A stretch of 64,000 bases of DNA from CAVSRC01 sp963782045 (GCA_963782045.1 CAWAIR010000016.1:1-64000); one strand, 5' to 3'. Counted from the stretch's first letter, positions 1 to 9,141 are shown. Program-made: numbers and translations. Notes: generated from the sequence alone by a model not told the origin.

Positions 1-190
<190 letters not shown>

Positions 191-276
191 TCTCATTATC
201 GCTGCCCGTTGGAGTAACCACGCCAGCGGTCGACCGGAAAGACCAGACCAGCTTCTTCAACCCTTCTGCGCTTCGC

Positions 277-396
277 CGGCCTGGTGGCCATTGCGAGGAG
301 CCTGAACCCGATCCCATTCCGAACTCGGCCGTTAAACTCCTCCGCGCCAATGATACTTCGTCCTAAGACGTGGGAAAGTAGGTCGCTGCCAGGCCT
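277..396 (+). rRNA. 5S ribosomal RNA
   Basis: About 120 bases with the typical alphaproteobacterial 5S pattern: CCTGGTGGCCATTGCGAGGA at the 5' side, CCGAACTCGGCCGTTAAACT in the middle and GTGGGAAAGTAGGTCGCTGC at the 3' side. GGCCTGG (278-284) pairs with CCAGGCC (389-395) to form the closing stem. It is co-oriented with the 23S gene and belongs to the same rrn operon. End points are estimated from the stem. Confidence 0.93.
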
Positions 397-459
397 GCCA
401 AGCGCAGGCGACATGAAAAAGCTTCTTTCTTCGCATCTCTTCACACATGACCTGAAACG

Positions 460-485
460 ACGCCGCCCTTCGGGGCGGCGTTTTC
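460..485 (+). terminator. Rho-independent terminator of the rrn operon
   Basis: A perfect GC-rich stem, ACGCCGCCC (460-468) with GGGCGGCGT (473-481), closed by a TTCG loop and followed by TTTTCG. It lies about 65 bases after the 5S gene, so transcription of the rrn operon probably ends here rather than continuing to the initiator tRNA 2.3 kb downstream. Confidence 0.85.
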
Positions 486-519
486 GTTTGCCATGACCCA
501 GCCCGAAGAGAGAGCGCCG

Positions 520-1074
520 ATGCCCGGGTCGCGTTTTCGCGGCGATTGCGATCATTGCGCGGCGCTCTGCTGCGTTGCCGTCGCGTTCGACCGCTCCAAA
601 TCGTTCGGCTTCGACAAGGCCGCCGACACGCCGTGCCGCAATCTCGATCGCGGGCATGGCTGCACGGTCCACGGGCACCTGGCGGCGAGCGGCTTCCGCG
701 GCTGCGTGGCCTACGACTGCCACGGCGCCGGCCAGGCGGTGACGCAAGGGATGTTCGGCGGGCGCTCGTGGCGGGACGATCCGGCGCTGCTGCCGGCGAT
801 GTCGGAAGCCTTCCGGCTGCTGCGGCGCGTTTACGAGCTGCGCCTGATTTTGGAGCAGGCGCGGGCGTTGCCTCTCCGTCCGGCGGAAATGGCGCGGCTC
901 GAGATCCTTGATGGTGCACTCGACCCGGAGGGCGGCTGGACGCTGCCGGCGCTGAGGGCGTTCGCGGAGGAAAGTCTGGCCGGGGAGGTGCGTGCGTTCC
1001 TGCGCGAGCTCGGATCGGACAATCACCACCTGCGCGGACGGCTGCGCGATCTTCCGCTGGGGGCGGCGGCATAG
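520..1074 (+). CDS. Cysteine-rich conserved protein with CxxCxxxCC motif
   Basis: 184-residue protein of unknown function. The N-terminal third carries a dense cysteine/histidine set: CDHCAALCC near the start, then TPCRN, HGCTVHG and RGCVAYDC, followed by a GAGQ...FGGRSW box. The same N-terminal block is, to my recollection, found in front of pentapeptide-repeat proteins of actinobacteria; no pentapeptide repeats are seen here and the C-terminal half is an ordinary helical sequence. The cysteines could bind a metal (compare YkgJ-type CxxCxxCC proteins), which is inference. An upstream ATG at 493 is in frame but lies 8 bases from the rrn terminator with no ribosome site; the ATG at 520 follows a GAGAGAG purine run. 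The gene sits between the rrn operon and a glycosyltransferase gene. Confidence 0.75.
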   Translation: MPGSRFRGDCDHCAALCCVAVAFDRSKSFGFDKAADTPCRNLDRGHGCTVHGHLAASGFRGCVAYDCHGAGQAVTQGMFGGRSWRDDPALLPAMSEAFRLLRRVYELRLILEQARALPLRPAEMARLEILDGALDPEGGWTLPALRAFAEESLAGEVRAFLRELGSDNHHLRGRLRDLPLGAAA

Positions 1075-1173
1075 CGAGGTGCCTTGCAGCGGCCGCACCG
1101 GTGCCCGGCGGGCTTCGATCCGGCGCGATGGTCTGCTAAGGGACGCGCGTGCGGCGGCGGCGGGAAAGGCTTG

Positions 1174-2718
1174 ATGACGACGGTGACCAGCGGCAACGGG
1201 ATCTGCACAGCGTCCTCCGACGAAGCCCGGTCGGCCGTCGGCTGGGTGCTTGCGATGATCGTCGTCGGCACTGCGCTCCGCATGGTGCTGGCCGCTGTTA
1301 CCGGGCTCGGCTGGGACGAATCCTATTCGGCGGGCAGCGCGCGGCAGTTCTTGCTGAGCTATGTCGACCATCCGCCGCTGCACTATTGGGCGGCGGGGCT
1401 GGCGATGCGGCTCTTCCACAGCGAGGCCTCGCTGGTAGTGCGGCTGCCCACCATCCTCTTCTTCGCCGGCTCGACCTGGCTGATGTATCGCCTGACGGCC
1501 CGCCTGTTCGGGGTGCGTGCCGGGCTGTGGGCGGCGACCGCGCTCAATGTGGCGCCGGTGTTCACGCTGGCGCATGCGAGCTGGCTGCTCCCCGACGGGC
1601 CGCTGATGTTCTTCATGCTGGCGACCGTCAATGTGGTGGCGGCGATCCTGTTCGACGAACCGCAGGTCAGGCGCCCGCTCCTGTGGTGGCTCGCCGCCGG
1701 CGCGCTCGGCGGGCTGGCGATGCTGTCGAAATACACCGGCGTCTTCGTCTTCGTCGGCGTGCTCGCTTACATGCTGAGCGTGCCGAAGGCGCGGCGCTCA
1801 TTGGCGACGCCGGGGCCATGGCTGGCGGCGGCGGTGGCGCTGGTCGTCTTCTCGCCGGCGATCGTCTGGAACCTGCAGCACAGCGACGTCGGCCTGTCGT
1901 TCCAGACGCGGCGGCTACCGGGCGGCGGGGCCGGCATCCATCCGCTCTGGTTTCTCGAATTCCTCGGCGGTCAGGCGCTCTATCTGTTCCCGCTGCTCAT
2001 CGTGCCTTTCGCCATGGCGCTGTGGCGGGGGCTTCGCGCCGGCCGCGGCGCGCCGGCCGGCTGGCTGATTGCGCTGATCGCGGTCGGCCCGATCGTGCTG
2101 TTCAATGTCGTCAGCCTGCTCGCCCACAGCCAGCCGCACTGGCCGATGCCGGGCTGGGTGTTCACCATCCCGCTATTCGGGCGCGACGCGGCGAAGCTGG
2201 CGGCGGAATGGCCGCGCTTTGCCCGGCGCTACATGGCGTGGTCGGCGGGGATCGTCGGCGTGGTCCTGGCGGCGCTCACCTGGCAGACCGTGCGGGGCGG
2301 GCTGATCCCCGCCTCATGGGGGCAGCAGGCGGACGTCACCCTCGACCTTGTCGACTGGCGCGGCCTCAAGCCGGCGCTGGAGGCGCGCGGCCTGCTTGGG
2401 CCGGGTGCCGTGGTCGCCTCGCCGATCTGGATGACCGCCGGCAAGGCCAGCTACGCGCTCGGACCGGACATCCCGGTGATCTGCGCCTGTGGCGATCCTC
2501 AGCAGTTCCGCTACCGCTACGACCAGTCCCGGTGGAACGGCCGCGACATGCCGGTGATCGTGCCGCAAGGGCCCGGCGCGGCAAGGCTGTGGGCGGACGC
2601 GGCGGGCTTCTTCGACCGGCTCGATCCCCTGCCGCCGATCGAGATCAAGCGGGCCGGCAAGACGGCGATCACGCTCGAGATCAAGATGGGCCGCAATCTG
2701 CGCATGCCGGCGCGCTGA
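1174..2718 (+). CDS. GT39/ArnT-like polytopic glycosyltransferase
   Basis: 514-residue membrane protein of the GT-C class (dolichyl-phosphate-mannose mannosyltransferase / ArnT superfamily). These enzymes move a sugar from a polyprenyl-phosphate carrier to a lipid or protein acceptor on the periplasmic side. The first periplasmic loop has the acidic motif WDES (residues 47-50) and then DHPPLHYW (65-72), both typical of the family. About ten hydrophobic segments follow; the C-terminal about 130 residues are a soluble periplasmic-type domain. The ATG at 1174 is preceded by GGGAAAGG; an ATG at 1084 is in frame but has no ribosome site. The acceptor cannot be told from sequence. It stands alone between the Cys-rich gene and the initiator tRNA. 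Confidence 0.85.
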   Translation: MTTVTSGNGICTASSDEARSAVGWVLAMIVVGTALRMVLAAVTGLGWDESYSAGSARQFLLSYVDHPPLHYWAAGLAMRLFHSEASLVVRLPTILFFAGSTWLMYRLTARLFGVRAGLWAATALNVAPVFTLAHASWLLPDGPLMFFMLATVNVVAAILFDEPQVRRPLLWWLAAGALGGLAMLSKYTGVFVFVGVLAYMLSVPKARRSLATPGPWLAAAVALVVFSPAIVWNLQHSDVGLSFQTRRLPGGGAGIHPLWFLEFLGGQALYLFPLLIVPFAMALWRGLRAGRGAPAGWLIALIAVGPIVLFNVVSLLAHSQPHWPMPGWVFTIPLFGRDAAKLAAEWPRFARRYMAWSAGIVGVVLAALTWQTVRGGLIPASWGQQADVTLDLVDWRGLKPALEARGLLGPGAVVASPIWMTAGKASYALGPDIPVICACGDPQQFRYRYDQSRWNGRDMPVIVPQGPGAARLWADAAGFFDRLDPLPPIEIKRAGKTAITLEIKMGRNLRMPAR

Positions 2719-2821
2719 CGCGGAAAAAACCTGCTTCCACAAGGCAATTCGGCCCTTCAAATGAGCGTCACAAAGGTCTATATGGAGGCCACGAACGGCG
2801 GGCCTCATGGCCCGCTTTTGG

Positions 2822-2898
<77 letters not shown>

Positions 2899-2907
2899 AT
2901 TTTCCAG

Positions 2908-2934
2908 AGGCCCGCCCTCCCCGGCGGGCCTTTG
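2908..2934 (+). terminator. Terminator after initiator tRNA
   Basis: Stem AGGCCCGCC (2908-2916) with GGCGGGCCT (2923-2931), then TTT. It is 9 bases past the CCA end of the tRNA and is the likely end of that transcript. Confidence 0.8.
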
Positions 2935-3036
2935 GCGTTCCGGGGCTTGGCCAGGTCTTCGCAAGTCCATCTTTCTGACGGGGGGCGTAACGCCTTCGTG
3001 ATTGCCCGGCAATTGATGTGTGCGGGAACCTTGCTA

Positions 3037-3066
3037 GTTGCATGCATGCAACTTTCTGCATGCAAC
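3037..3066 (+). promoter_or_regulatory. Palindrome plus repeat, possible operator of the SnoaL-like gene
   Basis: A perfect 16-bp palindrome GTTGCATGCATGCAAC occupies 3037-3052. Its right part, TGCATGCAAC, is repeated directly at 3057-3066, 14 bp later. The array ends 17 bp before the start codon at 3084, a place where a bound repressor would block transcription or initiation. The regulator is unknown. Confidence 0.45.
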
Positions 3067-3083
3067 CCGCAAGGAACCCCGCA

Positions 3084-3503
3084 ATGCTTGCAAGAACCGC
3101 CGCCGTCGCCGCTGTCCTGGCACTCGCCGCCACCCCCGCCTTCGCCAGGATGAACGCCCCTGATGCCTCGATGCACTTCAAGGCCATCGCCAGCGGCAAC
3201 GTCGCCAACATCATGAGCCAGTATGCCCCCGGCGCGACGCTGCTGTGGATCGGGGGGCCGCTCGACGGCTCCTACGCCGGCACGAAGGCGATCAGGTCGG
3301 TGTGGACCAAGTTCGCTAACGGCAAGATGACCGAGAAGGTCAATGACATCGTCGTTGGCATGAACCCGCAAGGCATGACGGTGACCGCCAATGTCGCGTT
3401 TATCGGCAAGAAGACGATCCCGGTGCGCTACGTCCTGGCCTACCGCAAGGGCAAGATCATCGACGAGGTCTGGCAGATCGCGCCCAACCTGAAAATGGGC
3501 TGA
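3084..3503 (+). CDS. Exported SnoaL-like/DUF4440-type protein
   Basis: 139 residues. An N-terminal signal peptide (MLARTAAVAAV... ending near TPAFA) is followed by a single small domain of about 115 residues that reads like the NTF2/SnoaL fold: an early helix with H-F-K-A-I-A-S-G-N, then YAPGATLLW, and a strand-rich C-terminal half (NVAFIGK, VRYVLAYRKGKI, VWQIAP). SnoaL-like proteins are cone-shaped small-molecule pockets with varied enzymatic or binding roles; no catalytic pair can be assigned. The start is set by AAGGA at 3071-3075 and by the signal peptide. Single gene followed by a terminator. Confidence 0.7.
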   Translation: MLARTAAVAAVLALAATPAFARMNAPDASMHFKAIASGNVANIMSQYAPGATLLWIGGPLDGSYAGTKAIRSVWTKFANGKMTEKVNDIVVGMNPQGMTVTANVAFIGKKTIPVRYVLAYRKGKIIDEVWQIAPNLKMG

Positions 3504-3544
3504 AGGAAGCTCGCCGCGACCGCACGTCCGGTTCGCCGAAGCAA

Positions 3545-3570
3545 GGCCGCCCTTTCCGGGCGGCTTTTTC
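3545..3570 (+). terminator. Rho-independent terminator
   Basis: GCCGCCC (3546-3552) pairs with GGGCGGC (3558-3564), followed by TTTTTC. It ends the transcript of the SnoaL-like gene. Confidence 0.85.
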
Positions 3571-3701
3571 GTTTCTGGGGGCAACCGCGCGGCAATGTAA
3601 TCGATTTCACGGCCCCGAGAGCGCTGCTATACCGTACCGCGCAGCGACGCCGATGCGAACGACAACCAGCCCTGCAAGGCGGAAAACGAACGGGAACGCC
3701 C

Positions 3702-6146
3702 ATGAAATACGGCCATTTCGACGACGCGACGCGCGAATACGTCATCGCCCGTCCCGACACGCCGCTGCCCTGGATCAACTACATCGGCTGCCAGGACTAT
3801 TTCGGCATCCTGTCGGCGACCGCCGGCGGCTATTCCTACTATCGCGACGCGCGCAAGCGGCGCATCACCCGCGGCCGCTACAACAACGTGCCGCTCGATT
3901 TCGGCGGCCGCTACGTCTATCTCCGCGACGACGCCAATGGCGACTTCTGGTCGCCATCATGGATGCCCACCCAGAGCAAGCTCAATTCCTTCGAGTGCCG
4001 CCACGGCATGGGCTACAGCACCATTTCGTCGAAACGCGCCGGAATCGCCGCCAGCACGCGCTATTTCGTGCCGCTCGACGAGACACTGGAGGTCTGGCAG
4101 CTCACGCTCACCAACGAACGCAAGGAGCCGGCGGAACTCTCCGTCTTCTCGGCGGTCGAATTCTGCCTGTGGGAGGCCAACGACGACGCCACCAATTTCC
4201 AGCGCAATTTCAACACCGGCGAGGTCGAGGTGGAGGGCGAGGTCATCTACCACAAGACCGAGTATCGCGAGCGGCGCAACCATTTCGCCTGGTTCGCCTG
4301 TTCACGGCGGATCGCCGGTTACGAAACCCAGCGCGAGGCCTTCCTCGGGCCGTGGCGCGGCTGGGACCGGCCGCAGGCGGTGGAAGCCGGCCGGTCGAGC
4401 AAATCGATCGCCCACGGCTGGTCGCCGATCGGCTCGCACCACGTCAAGGTGAAGCTGGCGCCCGGTGAGACCAGGCGCATCCAGTTCGTGCTCGGCTATT
4501 TCGAGAACCCGGACGACGACAAGTTCGATCCGCCGGGCAGCCAAATCATCAACAAGCGGCTGGTCGCGCCGACAATCGAAAAATACCGCGACCCGGCCGC
4601 CGCCGACGCCGCCTTCGCCAAGTTGCGCGACTACTGGGACGGGCTGCTCGGCATCTATGCGGTCGCCTCGCCGGACGAGCACGTCAACCGCATGGTCAAT
4701 GCGTGGAACGCCTACCAGTGCATGGCGACCTTCAACATGTCGCGCTCGGCCTCGACGTTCGAATCGGGCATCGGCCGCGGCCTCGGCTTCCGCAATTCCA
4801 ACCAGGACCTCTACGGCTTCGTCCACATGGTGCCGGAGCGTGCCCGCGAGCGCATCCTCGATCTGGCGGCGACCCAACTCGCAAGCGGCGGCGCCTATCA
4901 CCAGTACCAGCCGATGACCAAGAAGGGGAACGACGCGGTCGGCGGCAACTTCAACGACGATCCCCACTGGCTGGTGCTGGGTGTGGCGCAATACCTCAAG
5001 GAGACCGGCGACGTCGCGATCCTCGACGAGCCGGTGCCGTTCAATTCGACGCCGGGGACCGAGGTGCCGCTCTACGAGCACCTCAAGCGGTCGATCCAGT
5101 ACGCGCTCGACCGGCTGGGGCCGCACGGCCTGCCGCTCATCGGCCGCGCCGACTGGAACGACTGCCTCAACCTCAACTGCTTCTCGACCAATCCGGACGA
5201 ATCCTTCCAGACCACGACCAGCAAGGACGGCAAGATAGCCGAATCGGTGTTCATCGCCGGCCTGTTCGTGCTGGCGGCCAAGGAGCTGGCAGCGATCGCG
5301 GATGCGCGCGGTGCGGTGGAGGATGCCGAGACCTGCCGCGCGGCCGCCGCGAAGATGGACGAGACCGTGCGCGCCCACGGCTGGGACGGCGACTGGTTCC
5401 TGCGCGCCTATGACGATTTCGGCAAGAAGATCGGCTCGCAGGAGTGCGCCGAGGGCAAGATCTTCATCGAGCCGCAGGGCTTTTGCGTGCTCGCCGGCAT
5501 CGGCATCGAGGACGGCATGGCGCGGAAGGCGCTCAATTCGGTCAGAAAGCACCTCGCCACGCCGCATGGCATCGTGCTGCACCAGCCGGCCTATACCCGC
5601 TACTATATCGAGTACGGCGAGATCTCGACCTATCCGCCGGGCTACAAGGAAAACGCCGGCATCTTCTGCCACAACAATCCGTGGGTGATCATCGGCGAGG
5701 CGATGCTCGGCAACGGCGCGGCGGCGTTCGACTACTACACCCGCATCTCGCCATCGGCGCGCGAGGCGATCAGCGAGGTGCACCGCTGCGAGCCCTATGT
5801 CTATGCGCAGATGATCGCCGGGCGCGATGCGCCGAGCCACGGCGAGGCGAAGAACTCGTGGCTGACCGGCACGGCGGCGTGGAACTACTACGCCATCACC
5901 CAGTGGATCCTCGGCATCCGGCCGGAATATGCGGGGCTCAGGATTGCGCCGGTGGTGCCCGAGCGTTGGCCGGGCTTCACCGTCAGCCGGACTTTCCGCG
6001 GCGTCACCTACGACATCGCGGTGACGCGGGCCGGCCCGGGCAACGCGGTCAGGTTGACGGTCGATGGCAAGGCGATCGACGGCACCCTGGTGCCGCTGCC
6101 GGCCAGCGGCACCAAGGCGGTCAAGGTCGAGGCGGTGATCGGGTAA
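3702..6146 (+). CDS. GH94 cellobiose phosphorylase
   Basis: 814 residues, the usual length for cellobiose phosphorylase. It splits cellobiose with phosphate to glucose 1-phosphate and glucose, saving ATP. The N terminus MKYGHFDDATREYVI is characteristic of the GH94 cellobiose/chitobiose phosphorylases and PWINYIG supports the cellobiose side. The DWND box at residues 484-487 (RADWNDCLN) holds the general acid aspartate; KENAGIFCHNNPW and WLTGTAAWNY further on are the phosphate-binding segments. No signal peptide, so cytoplasmic. The ATG at 3702 follows GGGAACG. Chitobiose or cellobionic-acid specificity cannot be fully excluded. No sugar transporter is adjacent. Confidence 0.88.
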   Translation: MKYGHFDDATREYVIARPDTPLPWINYIGCQDYFGILSATAGGYSYYRDARKRRITRGRYNNVPLDFGGRYVYLRDDANGDFWSPSWMPTQSKLNSFECRHGMGYSTISSKRAGIAASTRYFVPLDETLEVWQLTLTNERKEPAELSVFSAVEFCLWEANDDATNFQRNFNTGEVEVEGEVIYHKTEYRERRNHFAWFACSRRIAGYETQREAFLGPWRGWDRPQAVEAGRSSKSIAHGWSPIGSHHVKVKLAPGETRRIQFVLGYFENPDDDKFDPPGSQIINKRLVAPTIEKYRDPAAADAAFAKLRDYWDGLLGIYAVASPDEHVNRMVNAWNAYQCMATFNMSRSASTFESGIGRGLGFRNSNQDLYGFVHMVPERARERILDLAATQLASGGAYHQYQPMTKKGNDAVGGNFNDDPHWLVLGVAQYLKETGDVAILDEPVPFNSTPGTEVPLYEHLKRSIQYALDRLGPHGLPLIGRADWNDCLNLNCFSTNPDESFQTTTSKDGKIAESVFIAGLFVLAAKELAAIADARGAVEDAETCRAAAAKMDETVRAHGWDGDWFLRAYDDFGKKIGSQECAEGKIFIEPQGFCVLAGIGIEDGMARKALNSVRKHLATPHGIVLHQPAYTRYYIEYGEISTYPPGYKENAGIFCHNNPWVIIGEAMLGNGAAAFDYYTRISPSAREAISEVHRCEPYVYAQMIAGRDAPSHGEAKNSWLTGTAAWNYYAITQWILGIRPEYAGLRIAPVVPERWPGFTVSRTFRGVTYDIAVTRAGPGNAVRLTVDGKAIDGTLVPLPASGTKAVKVEAVIG

Positions 6147-6172
6147 GCTTCGTCGCGGTGGGAGCGCACGAG

Positions 6173-6643
6173 ATGACCTTGGTCCCGATCGCCGTCCTCA
6201 TCGGTTTCCTGGCCGCCTGTTTCCTCGCGGCTGCAACCGGCATCTTGTTCAAGCCCGGGGAATGGTACGAGCGCCTGAAGAAGCCGACGTGGCGGCCGCC
6301 GAACTGGCTGTTCGCGCCGGTGTGGACGGTGCTGTACCTGATGATCGCATTTGCAGGCTGGCTGGTGTGGAACACCGCCGGCTTCGGCGGCGCCAGATGG
6401 GGGCTGGCGTTCTATGCCCTGCAGCTTCTCCTCAACGCCCTCTGGACGCCAGTCTTCTTCGGGTTGCACCGGCCCGATCTGGGATTCGTCGTCATCGTGC
6501 TCCTGTGGTTGGCCATCGCGGCCACGATCATTGCTTTCGCGCCGGTGAACGGCGTCGCGGCCCTGCTGATGATCCCGTACCTGGCCTGGGTGTTGTTCGC
6601 GTCCTTGCTCAATTTCACGGTCTGGCGGCTCAACCAGGATTAA
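6173..6643 (+). CDS. tspO: TspO/MBR family membrane protein
   Basis: 156 residues with five hydrophobic segments, the translocator-protein fold. The family signature is clear: WYERLKKPTW (residues 31-40), PPNW (42-45), APVWTVLY (48-55), and later ALWTPVFFG with a tryptophan-rich C terminus. Bacterial TspO binds porphyrins and is involved in tetrapyrrole control and stress responses. The start at 6173 is preceded by GGAG and lies 26 bases after the phosphorylase gene. It could be cotranscribed with that gene, though no functional link is obvious. Confidence 0.9.
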   Translation: MTLVPIAVLIGFLAACFLAAATGILFKPGEWYERLKKPTWRPPNWLFAPVWTVLYLMIAFAGWLVWNTAGFGGARWGLAFYALQLLLNALWTPVFFGLHRPDLGFVVIVLLWLAIAATIIAFAPVNGVAALLMIPYLAWVLFASLLNFTVWRLNQD

Positions 6644-6711
6644 GCCGCGCCGTTGGTGCCGCAGAGCTGGCGGGGCTTCTCCGTCGGCCGAGGCGGTGAT
6701 CGACTGAGTGG

Positions 6712-7446
6712 TCAGGCTGCGCCCACCCTCAGGCGGAAGCGCGCATCGAAGCCCAGTTCGCGCTCGGCCTTGTCGGTCGCAACATGGGGGTTCGGTTCGG
6801 CGACGTTGAAGATACCGGCAGCGCCCCTGTCGATGGCAAGAAAGGCGGCATGGGCGGCGGCATCGACGTGCAGCGGGACATCTTGGGTCGGACCGTCGGT
6901 GCCGGTCTCCGGTCCGTAGAACTGGCCGTATCTCAACACCACGCCGGAAAGCGACGGGGTGCCGAGGGTCTGCGCCTCGAGCGCCGCGACGGCGCCAACC
7001 GTGTCCGCCCGGCTGCCGGTGGTGTCGAGTGGGTCATCCTCGCAGTGCGGCTCCGGGCCCGTCGCGTAGACCCAGGCAATGCTCTGCGCGATGAAGCGGC
7101 GGGCGCCCGCGGCCATCGCGGCGGCGACGAGGTTGTGCGTGCCTTCGCGGCGGATGCGCGCGTTGCGCGGGGTCGCCTCCGGCATCAGGGCCGGATCGAG
7201 CCGGTCGGGCAGGTCGGTGAGCTGATGGATGACGATCTCGGGGCGGACGTCGACGAGAGTGGCATGCAGAGCCGATGCATCGAACACATCAACGACGACG
7301 GGCGTCACGCCGGCGTCCTTCAGCGATGCCGTCTTCACCGCGGTGCGCGTCGTTCCGAAGGTCTGGTAGCCGGCCGCGACAAGCAGCGGCACGAGGCGCC
7401 GGCCGACGACGCCGGTGGCTCCGGCGAGAAAGACCTTGGTTGCCAT
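6712..7446 (-). CDS. NAD-dependent epimerase/dehydratase-family protein (atypical SDR)
   Basis: 244 residues. The N terminus MATKVFLAGATGVVG gives the GxxGxxG dinucleotide motif of extended SDRs (residues 9-15), followed by VVDVFDAS and a helix-rich substrate region. The usual catalytic YxxxK is not evident; SIAWVYATG stands near its place, so it may be an atypical member. The start at 7446 is chosen because AGGAG lies 8 bases upstream; an in-frame ATG 30 bases earlier lacks such a site. Last gene of the leftward gnd-zwf group, converging on tspO. Substrate unknown. Confidence 0.8.
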   Translation of the reverse strand: MATKVFLAGATGVVGRRLVPLLVAAGYQTFGTTRTAVKTASLKDAGVTPVVVDVFDASALHATLVDVRPEIVIHQLTDLPDRLDPALMPEATPRNARIRREGTHNLVAAAMAAGARRFIAQSIAWVYATGPEPHCEDDPLDTTGSRADTVGAVAALEAQTLGTPSLSGVVLRYGQFYGPETGTDGPTQDVPLHVDAAAHAAFLAIDRGAAGIFNVAEPNPHVATDKAERELGFDARFRLRVGAA

Positions 7447-7500
7447 GAGACGGGCTCCTGGAGTGGTGCTGGCCAAGGTGGCGCGGGGCGGCGCTCTCGG

Positions 7501-7620
7501 CTAGGCGGGCTGGTCGGGCAGACATTGCTGCGCCAGCCAGAGCAGCGGCACGGATATGACGGAGCCTGCGACCAGCACGTTGATGGCAAGGATCAGCGCT
7601 TCGACAGTCGTTTCGTTCAT
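7501..7620 (-). CDS. Small single-span membrane protein, 39 residues
   Basis: 39-residue ORF with an acidic start (MNETTVEA), one hydrophobic helix (about residues 9-31) and a short polar tail. The sequence GGAGAAGG lies 8 bases upstream of its ATG, a strong ribosome site. It starts 38 bases after zwf and ends 54 bases before the SDR gene, so it fills an otherwise empty operon gap. Function unknown; it is the kind of gene that automated annotation skips. Confidence 0.5.
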   Translation of the reverse strand: MNETTVEALILAINVLVAGSVISVPLLWLAQQCLPDQPA

Positions 7621-7658
7621 GGCTGCGCCCTTCTCCGGTTGCCGTTCGCGCGGAGCAC

Positions 7659-9107
7659 CTACGCCGAGCCGCCGGCCTGGCCCTTTGCCTTGTTCTTCGT
7701 CAGGCGCTCGATGTTGGGGCCGCCGCCGTTGCCGACTTCGGGGTCGTACCAGCCGCCCGCCGGGCGGGCGACCTCGGTGGCCTCGGCGGGTCCCCAGGTT
7801 CCCGGCCGGTACTGGTGGAGCGGCGTGCGGTCGCCGAGGATCGGCTCGACAATGCGCCATTGCGCCTCGGCGCTGTCCTTGCGGGCGAAGAGCGTGGCGT
7901 CGCCGGCCATGGCGTCGCCGATCAGTCGCTCATAGGCGTCCATCTCGTCGCCGGCCTGGTGGGTAAACATCAGCTCCGTCTGTTCGCCGGCCATCGCCTC
8001 GCCCGGCGCCTTGGCGCGGGCGCCGAGCGCGATGGTGACGTCGGGGCTGAGGCGGAAGCGGATGTAGTTCGACCGGCTGGCGTTGTCGGCATGGAACACG
8101 GTCTGCGGCGGGAAGTGGAGGTCGACCATGATCTCGACCGCCGTCACCGGCAGGCACTTGCCGGCACGCACCAGAAAGGGCACGCCCTGCCAGCGCCACG
8201 AATCGATCTGCAACCTGAGGGCGGCGAAGGTCTCGACGTCGGAATCCGACGCCACGCCCAATTCCTTGCGGTAGCCGCTGAACTGGCCACGCACCAGATG
8301 CTCCTCGCTCAACGGGCGGATGGCGTTGAACACCTTCACCTTCTCGTCGCGGACGAAGGCGCTGTCGTCGTTGATCGGGCACTCCATGGCGAGGATGGCG
8401 ACGACCTGCAGCAGGTGGTTCTGGATGACGTCGCGGATGGCGCCGACCTCGTCGTAGAAGCGGCCGCGGCCGGCGACGCCGAAGCTCTCGGCCATAGTGA
8501 TCTGCACGCTGCGCACATAGTTGCGGTTCCAGATCGGCTCGAGGAACGAATTGGCGAAGCGGAAATAGAGCAGGTTCTGCACCGGCTCCTTGCCGAGATA
8601 GTGGTCGATGCGAAAGATGGCGGGCTCCGGGAAGACACCGCTCAGCGTCTTGTCGAGCGCGATCGCCGACTTGAGATCGCGGCCGAAGGGCTTCTCGACC
8701 ACGACGCGCGCACCCTCGGTGGCGCCGCAGCGGGCAATGCCTTCGATGACGTCAGGAAACATGCTGGGCGGAATGGCGAGATAGTAGAGCGGGCGCTTGC
8801 TCCCCTTGAGGGCGGCGTTGAGCTGGTCGAAGGTGGCGGCATCGCGATAGTCGCCGTCGACATAGCGTATCAGGCCGAGCAGGCGGTCGAGCACGGCTTC
8901 GTCGTAGGCCCCGGCCGAGCGCACGGCGTCGCGGGCGTGGGCGCGCATGTCGTCCAGCGTCCAGTCCGACTTGGCCACGCCGATGACCGGGACGGTGAGC
9001 TTGCCGTGCCGGCACATGGCATAGAGGGCGGGCAGGATCTTCTTGTGGGCGAGGTCGCCGCTGGCGCCGAACAGCACTAGCGCATCGGATCGGGCGCTGC
9101 CGGTCAT
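7659..9107 (-). CDS. zwf: Glucose-6-phosphate 1-dehydrogenase
   Basis: 482 residues, near the usual 490. Oxidises glucose 6-phosphate to 6-phosphogluconolactone with NADP, entering the pentose-phosphate and Entner-Doudoroff pathways. GASGDLAHKK (residues 14-23) is the NADP-binding turn, VVEKPFG the conserved EKPxG region, and RIDHYLGKE the active-site signature. The ATG at 9107 follows the end of gnd by 34 bases; no strong ribosome site is visible. The C terminus carries a short Gly/Lys-rich tail after the family's last conserved block. Confidence 0.95.
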   Translation of the reverse strand: MTGSARSDALVLFGASGDLAHKKILPALYAMCRHGKLTVPVIGVAKSDWTLDDMRAHARDAVRSAGAYDEAVLDRLLGLIRYVDGDYRDAATFDQLNAALKGSKRPLYYLAIPPSMFPDVIEGIARCGATEGARVVVEKPFGRDLKSAIALDKTLSGVFPEPAIFRIDHYLGKEPVQNLLYFRFANSFLEPIWNRNYVRSVQITMAESFGVAGRGRFYDEVGAIRDVIQNHLLQVVAILAMECPINDDSAFVRDEKVKVFNAIRPLSEEHLVRGQFSGYRKELGVASDSDVETFAALRLQIDSWRWQGVPFLVRAGKCLPVTAVEIMVDLHFPPQTVFHADNASRSNYIRFRLSPDVTIALGARAKAPGEAMAGEQTELMFTHQAGDEMDAYERLIGDAMAGDATLFARKDSAEAQWRIVEPILGDRTPLHQYRPGTWGPAEATEVARPAGGWYDPEVGNGGGPNIERLTKNKAKGQAGGSA

Positions 9108-9141
9108 GCCGGGCACGGGCCCCGCCGGTGATCGTGAGCGG

